Below, one piece after another: positions 12,816 through 15,225 of a stretch of 15,225 nucleotides of DNA. Made by a program: the position numbers and the translations under genes. How positions within the stretch are numbered: position 1 is the stretch's first letter; every line of letters begins with the position of its first letter. The notes under the pieces were generated by a model. It was not told the origin of the DNA. It was given only the letters and a program-made list of their open reading frames with translations, and did not search any database. This DNA is from Alphaproteobacteria bacterium UBA1002 (GTDB lineage: Bacteria > Pseudomonadota > Alphaproteobacteria > Rickettsiales > UBA998): positions 1 through 15,225 of the forward strand of contig DBAU01000056.1 in assembly GCA_002291845.1 (NCBI GenBank), given 5' to 3'.

Positions 12816-13265
12816 TTACATCCGGTCAGGTGAACCATACATGATACGATCCCCCACAACAATGCCATGCCTTTGACAGCTGCCACCTGACAACTCAATG
12901 ACCGCGGATACGGGGCTGGCCACACCGCGGGGCTGCTCAGAATATGGCGCGGCGGAGTGTTCAATGTGCACAATCCGGCCATCGGCTGAAACAAATAGCA
13001 TATCAAGAGGAATCCGCGTGTTACGCATCCACATATAGGCCGGAGAAGGAGGCTCATAAATAAATATCATACCGCCATCTTCTGGCAATTCCGTACGATA
13101 CATGAGGCCTTGTTTCTTTTCTTCAGGGGTATCCGCAATTTCCACAACAAAGGATTTTTCTCCATGTTGGGTTTGAATGGTGAGAGGTAGTTGTAGAGCA
13201 GATTCAGCAAAAACCGGCGAAATTCCTGCAAGCGCCAATAAAACAAAGATAAATATCCGTTGCAT
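12816..13265 (-). CDS. Exported DUF192 family protein
   Basis: Protein of 149 residues. MQRIFIFVLLALAGISPVFA is a signal peptide, followed by one DUF192 domain: FVVEIADTPEEKKQGLMYR, LPEDGGMIF, YMWMRNTRIPLDMLFVSADG, IVHIEHSAAPYSE and a VSAVIELSGGSCQRHGI..GDRI end. The motifs GLMYR and MWMRNT are the family's hallmarks. DUF192 proteins are small secreted or periplasmic beta-barrel proteins, widespread in Alphaproteobacteria and Archaea; no enzyme activity is firmly established. ATG 13265 is preferred to an upstream in-frame ATG at 13292 because AAGGGGGG stands at good distance before it and the signal peptide starts there. It is the first gene of a two-gene - strand unit with the diverged paralogue. 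Confidence 0.9.
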   Translation of the reverse strand: MQRIFIFVLLALAGISPVFAESALQLPLTIQTQHGEKSFVVEIADTPEEKKQGLMYRTELPEDGGMIFIYEPPSPAYMWMRNTRIPLDMLFVSADGRIVHIEHSAAPYSEQPRGVASPVSAVIELSGGSCQRHGIVVGDRIMYGSPDRM

Positions 13266-13326
13266 GCCGCATCCCCCCTTTATTTCCTTCATAGTTTTGA
13301 AATAAATCTTGTGCTATCATTCGTCT

Positions 13327-13332
13327 AGGAGG
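13327..13332 (+). promoter_or_regulatory. Strong Shine-Dalgarno deciding the start at 13341
   Basis: A perfect AGGAGG lies 8 bases before ATG 13341 and only 2 bases before the in-frame ATG 13335, so 13341 is the start. TATCAT (13315-13320) could be part of a -10 in the short divergent gap with the DUF192 gene. Confidence 0.8.
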
Positions 13333-13340
13333 AAATGCCT

Positions 13341-14153
13341 ATGTCGCGTGGATTTAACGGCACACGAATGGGTGGCGGCAGCAAGACGCATAAGCGCCGC
13401 AGCGCAAAGGAGATGTTCATCGCACAGATGCGAGGTGAAGATATTTACGGAGGCATGTCCGACGAAGAGCGCTATAAAAAAATCTTCGAAGAAAAACTGG
13501 AAGAGCTTCGTACCAAAGCTAAAAATTCACGTAAAGCGGGGGTTATTCTTCCTGGCACGGATCCAAATGCCGTACGCGAACTCTCAGCGTCTGCGCAAAA
13601 AGTCATCGAAGACATGCTGAATCAGCGTGCGAAAAAATTTGCTAAAGAGCGCTCCAAAATGGTGCGTGTCAAGCCAAAGGTCTTTACCGGTATCCAAGGC
13701 GGGCGCATTGATAAAAACGGCAATATCTTCGGGCCTGATAATCGCTGGATTGCCACTGTTGATAAAAAAACCGGAAAGATACGCTCACGACGCGGTGGAT
13801 TCGTCATCTGTAAATACGATCCTAAATCATCCATTTGCGAATTCCGCATTACCCAGTTCATTGCCAATGAATATCGTACGCGACGTGGTAACCTGTACGC
13901 AGCACGCGGCCATGGCGGCCTGAATTACGGTGTGTTTGGTGCAGCCGGAGCGGGGATTGATGGCTCAGCTAGCATCTATGCCTCGCAGGGACAAGGCTCA
14001 TTCTGGACAATGAATAGTGACGGCTCGGAAGGTATTCATGGGGCAGCGGGAGGAGATGAAAGCCTCTGGGGATGGCAAAATACGTCCGGCGGAGGCACAG
14101 GCGGATTCTGGGGCGGGGGCGACGATAATAAAGGGGGCGGATTCTGGGGTTGA
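13341..14153 (+). CDS. Hypothetical basic protein with Gly/Trp-rich C-terminus (repeated GGFWG)
   Basis: Protein of 270 residues, no signal peptide, family not recognised. The first 90 residues are basic and helical (SKTHKRRSAKEMFIAQMRG, DEERYKKIFEEKLEELRTK). The middle (about 110-185) looks like beta strands built on short G/N/D turns: GGRIDKNGNIFGPDNRWIAT, VDKKTGKIRSRRGGFVIC, then CEFRITQFIAN, with two cysteines. From about 190 the protein is Gly/Ala/Ser rich (ARGHGGLNYGVFGAAGAG, SASIYASQGQGSFW), ending in three aromatic blocks: SLWGWQ, GGFWGGG, GGGFWG. The last two come from a 14-base direct repeat. The end suggests a low-complexity, self-associating or surface-binding tail. It is divergent from the DUF192 pair and upstream of queE, without evident link to either. 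Confidence 0.72.
   Translation: MSRGFNGTRMGGGSKTHKRRSAKEMFIAQMRGEDIYGGMSDEERYKKIFEEKLEELRTKAKNSRKAGVILPGTDPNAVRELSASAQKVIEDMLNQRAKKFAKERSKMVRVKPKVFTGIQGGRIDKNGNIFGPDNRWIATVDKKTGKIRSRRGGFVICKYDPKSSICEFRITQFIANEYRTRRGNLYAARGHGGLNYGVFGAAGAGIDGSASIYASQGQGSFWTMNSDGSEGIHGAAGGDESLWGWQNTSGGGTGGFWGGGDDNKGGGFWG
14100..14149 (+). repeat. Direct repeat encoding GGFWG
   Basis: GGCGGATTCTGGGG occurs at 14100-14113 and 14136-14149, in frame 36 bases apart, at the very 3' end of the preceding coding region. It explains the doubled GGFWG and could expand or contract by slippage. Confidence 0.8.
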
Positions 14154-14204
14154 TTCACCCGGTTATCCCCGCTATAGCCGCTTAGATTCAACCGGATACC
14201 TGTC

Positions 14205-14873
14205 ATGTTTGGTCAAAACCCGTTGCGACCACCCGTCACTGGCGATGGATCAGTGCTGGAAGTGAAGCATGTTTTTCCCACCCTTCAGGGGGAAGGGCCG
14301 TTCGCCGGTCAACCAGCCGTGTTCATCCGGCTTGCAGGCTGCAACCTGGCATGCCATTTCTGCGACACGGAATTTGAGGATGGCAAAGACATGACGCTGG
14401 TCACTTTGCTGGAACATGTGTCCCAACTATCATGCGATGAGAAGGGGAAGCGGGTCCGTGATCTGGTGGTTATTACTGGCGGCGAACCCCTGCGCCAGCC
14501 TATCGGGCCGCTCTGTGACTCATTACTGTCTAACGGGTTTCGTGTACAGATTGAAACCAACGGTACGCTCTACCGTCCACTTGATGGGAGTGTATCAATT
14601 GTTTGTTCGCCTAAAAATACTGGGCAAGGCTATCATCCCATTCGCCCGGATCTCGCCGATCGGCTTTCAGCATATAAGTTTCTTGTATCCACCAGAGACA
14701 CTGCCTATGCAGAGATTCCTGAATGGGCAACGCAGGCACCTGTTTATGTCCAGCCCATGGACGAATATGATGAGGCACAAAATGCTAAGAATCTCGACTT
14801 TGCAACACAACTTGCACAGCAACGCGGATATCGTTTGAGCCTGCAAATGCATAAGTTGCTAGGAATCGCCTAA
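14205..14873 (+). CDS. queE: 7-carboxy-7-deazaguanine synthase
   Basis: Radical SAM enzyme converting 6-carboxytetrahydropterin to 7-carboxy-7-deazaguanine in queuosine precursor synthesis. 222 residues, normal for the family. FPTLQGEGPFAGQPAVFIRL (24-43) is the conserved N-terminal strand; CNLACHFCDTEF (46-57) supplies the C46/C50/C53 4Fe-4S ligands; TGGEPLRQP (91-99) is the SAM-binding GGE motif; then IETNGTL, CSPKNTGQ, YKFLVS, YVQPMD and the C-terminal LQMHKLLGIA. It is followed directly by queC, the next enzyme of the pathway. ATG 14205 has only a weak ribosome site. A short segment with imperfect direct repeats (14151-14204) separates it from the preceding gene; it does not match a preQ1 riboswitch. 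Confidence 0.97.
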   Translation: MFGQNPLRPPVTGDGSVLEVKHVFPTLQGEGPFAGQPAVFIRLAGCNLACHFCDTEFEDGKDMTLVTLLEHVSQLSCDEKGKRVRDLVVITGGEPLRQPIGPLCDSLLSNGFRVQIETNGTLYRPLDGSVSIVCSPKNTGQGYHPIRPDLADRLSAYKFLVSTRDTAYAEIPEWATQAPVYVQPMDEYDEAQNAKNLDFATQLAQQRGYRLSLQMHKLLGIA

Positions 14874-15225
14874 TGGAGCGTCGTGCGATTGTACTGCTTA
14901 GTGGAGGGCTGGATTCAGCCACCGTACTGGCCATTGCACGATCAGAAGGTTATCAATGCTACGCACTGAGTTTTGCGTATGGCCAACGTCATAGCATAGA
15001 ATTAGACGCCGCCGCCCGGGCGGCTCATACCCTTGGCGCCACAGAACATCGCGTCGCCCAGATTGATCTACGGCTATTTGGTGGCTCAGCCCTTACCGAT
15101 GACATTGACGTCCCCAAAGGCCGGGAACATGACGCAATGAGACAGGGCATACCAGTAACGTATGTTCCTGTGCGAAACACAATCTTTTTGTCTTTTGCAC
15201 TGGCCTGGGCAGAAGTACTCAAAGC
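14873..15225 (+). CDS. queC: 7-cyano-7-deazaguanine synthase, N-terminal part (cut by window edge)
   Basis: ATP-dependent conversion of 7-carboxy-7-deazaguanine to preQ0. The first 117 codons are present. MERRAIVLLSGGLDSATVLA holds the SGGLDS PP-loop (10-15) that binds ATP. This is followed by CYALSFAYGQRHSIELDAA, a LFGGSALTDDIDVP segment and IPVTYVPVRNTIFLSFALAW, all conserved in QueC. The zinc-binding cysteines near the C-terminus are outside the window. ATG 14873 shares its first base with the queE stop (TAATG) and is preceded by AGGAA, so the two are translationally coupled. Confidence 0.96.
   Translation, partial: MERRAIVLLSGGLDSATVLAIARSEGYQCYALSFAYGQRHSIELDAAARAAHTLGATEHRVAQIDLRLFGGSALTDDIDVPKGREHDAMRQGIPVTYVPVRNTIFLSFALAWAEVLK

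Noticed and set aside
14151..14204. preQ1 riboswitch before queE
   Set aside because: No preQ1-I core or AACAAGG-like end and no ribosome site in a pseudoknot position; only repeats are seen.
1..15225. CRISPR array, transposase or phage genes
   Set aside because: No regularly spaced repeats and no recognisable transposase, integrase or structural phage protein in any frame examined.

Overview
This window looks like chromosomal DNA of an alphaproteobacterium of moderate GC content. The main evidence is gene order. rpoZ, rsh (spoT/relA), pdxJ and acpS lie together on the + strand, and a COQ10/RatA-type START gene sits close to lipA on the - strand; both arrangements are typical of Alphaproteobacteria. 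A soluble PAS chemoreceptor and a GTCATTGCGAG-type palindromic repeat fit the same group. I cannot name the genus.

Layout. 1-443 (-) is the N-terminal part of fumC, divergent from a DMT/EamA transporter (545-1453). 1612-3273 is a soluble chemoreceptor with three PAS-like domains and a GC-rich signalling end. 3274-4694 is an AT-rich accessory patch with two unrecognised - strand genes. Its right edge carries a 19-bp copy of the 3' end of the neighbouring tRNA-Ser(GGA) gene (4844-4934), as integrative elements leave behind. 5027-5488 (-) is the COQ10/RatA gene. 5503-5928 holds a decayed gene fragment, a promoter-like region with a perfect operator-like palindrome, and a small secreted four-cysteine protein of the DUF2282/bufferin (BufA1) type. 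A 92-residue membrane protein follows it one base later. 6227-6769 (-) is a membrane protein built of three repeated two-helix units. lipA (6772-7703, -) carries a 1-base frameshift. 7898-11829 is the core run rpoZ, rsh, pdxJ and acpS, and acpS overlaps a secreted coiled-coil protein by one base. 12235-13265 (-) is a pair of exported DUF192-type genes, one ordinary and one so diverged that it is easily missed. 13341-14153 is an unrecognised basic, Gly/Trp-rich protein. 14205-15225 is queE and the start of queC (queuosine/7-deazaguanine synthesis).

Working together: omega (rpoZ) and Rsh link the stringent response. PdxJ and AcpS supply PLP and active acyl carrier protein. LipA needs ACP-bound octanoyl groups, and the COQ10 protein belongs to quinone-dependent respiration. 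QueE and QueC act consecutively.

The most interesting parts are the bufferin-like two-gene cassette, which has no modification enzyme beside it and is flanked by a duplicated gene end; the hidden DUF192 paralogue; the tRNA-derived repeat beside the AT-rich patch; and the broken lipA frame. No CRISPR array, transposase or integrase was seen.
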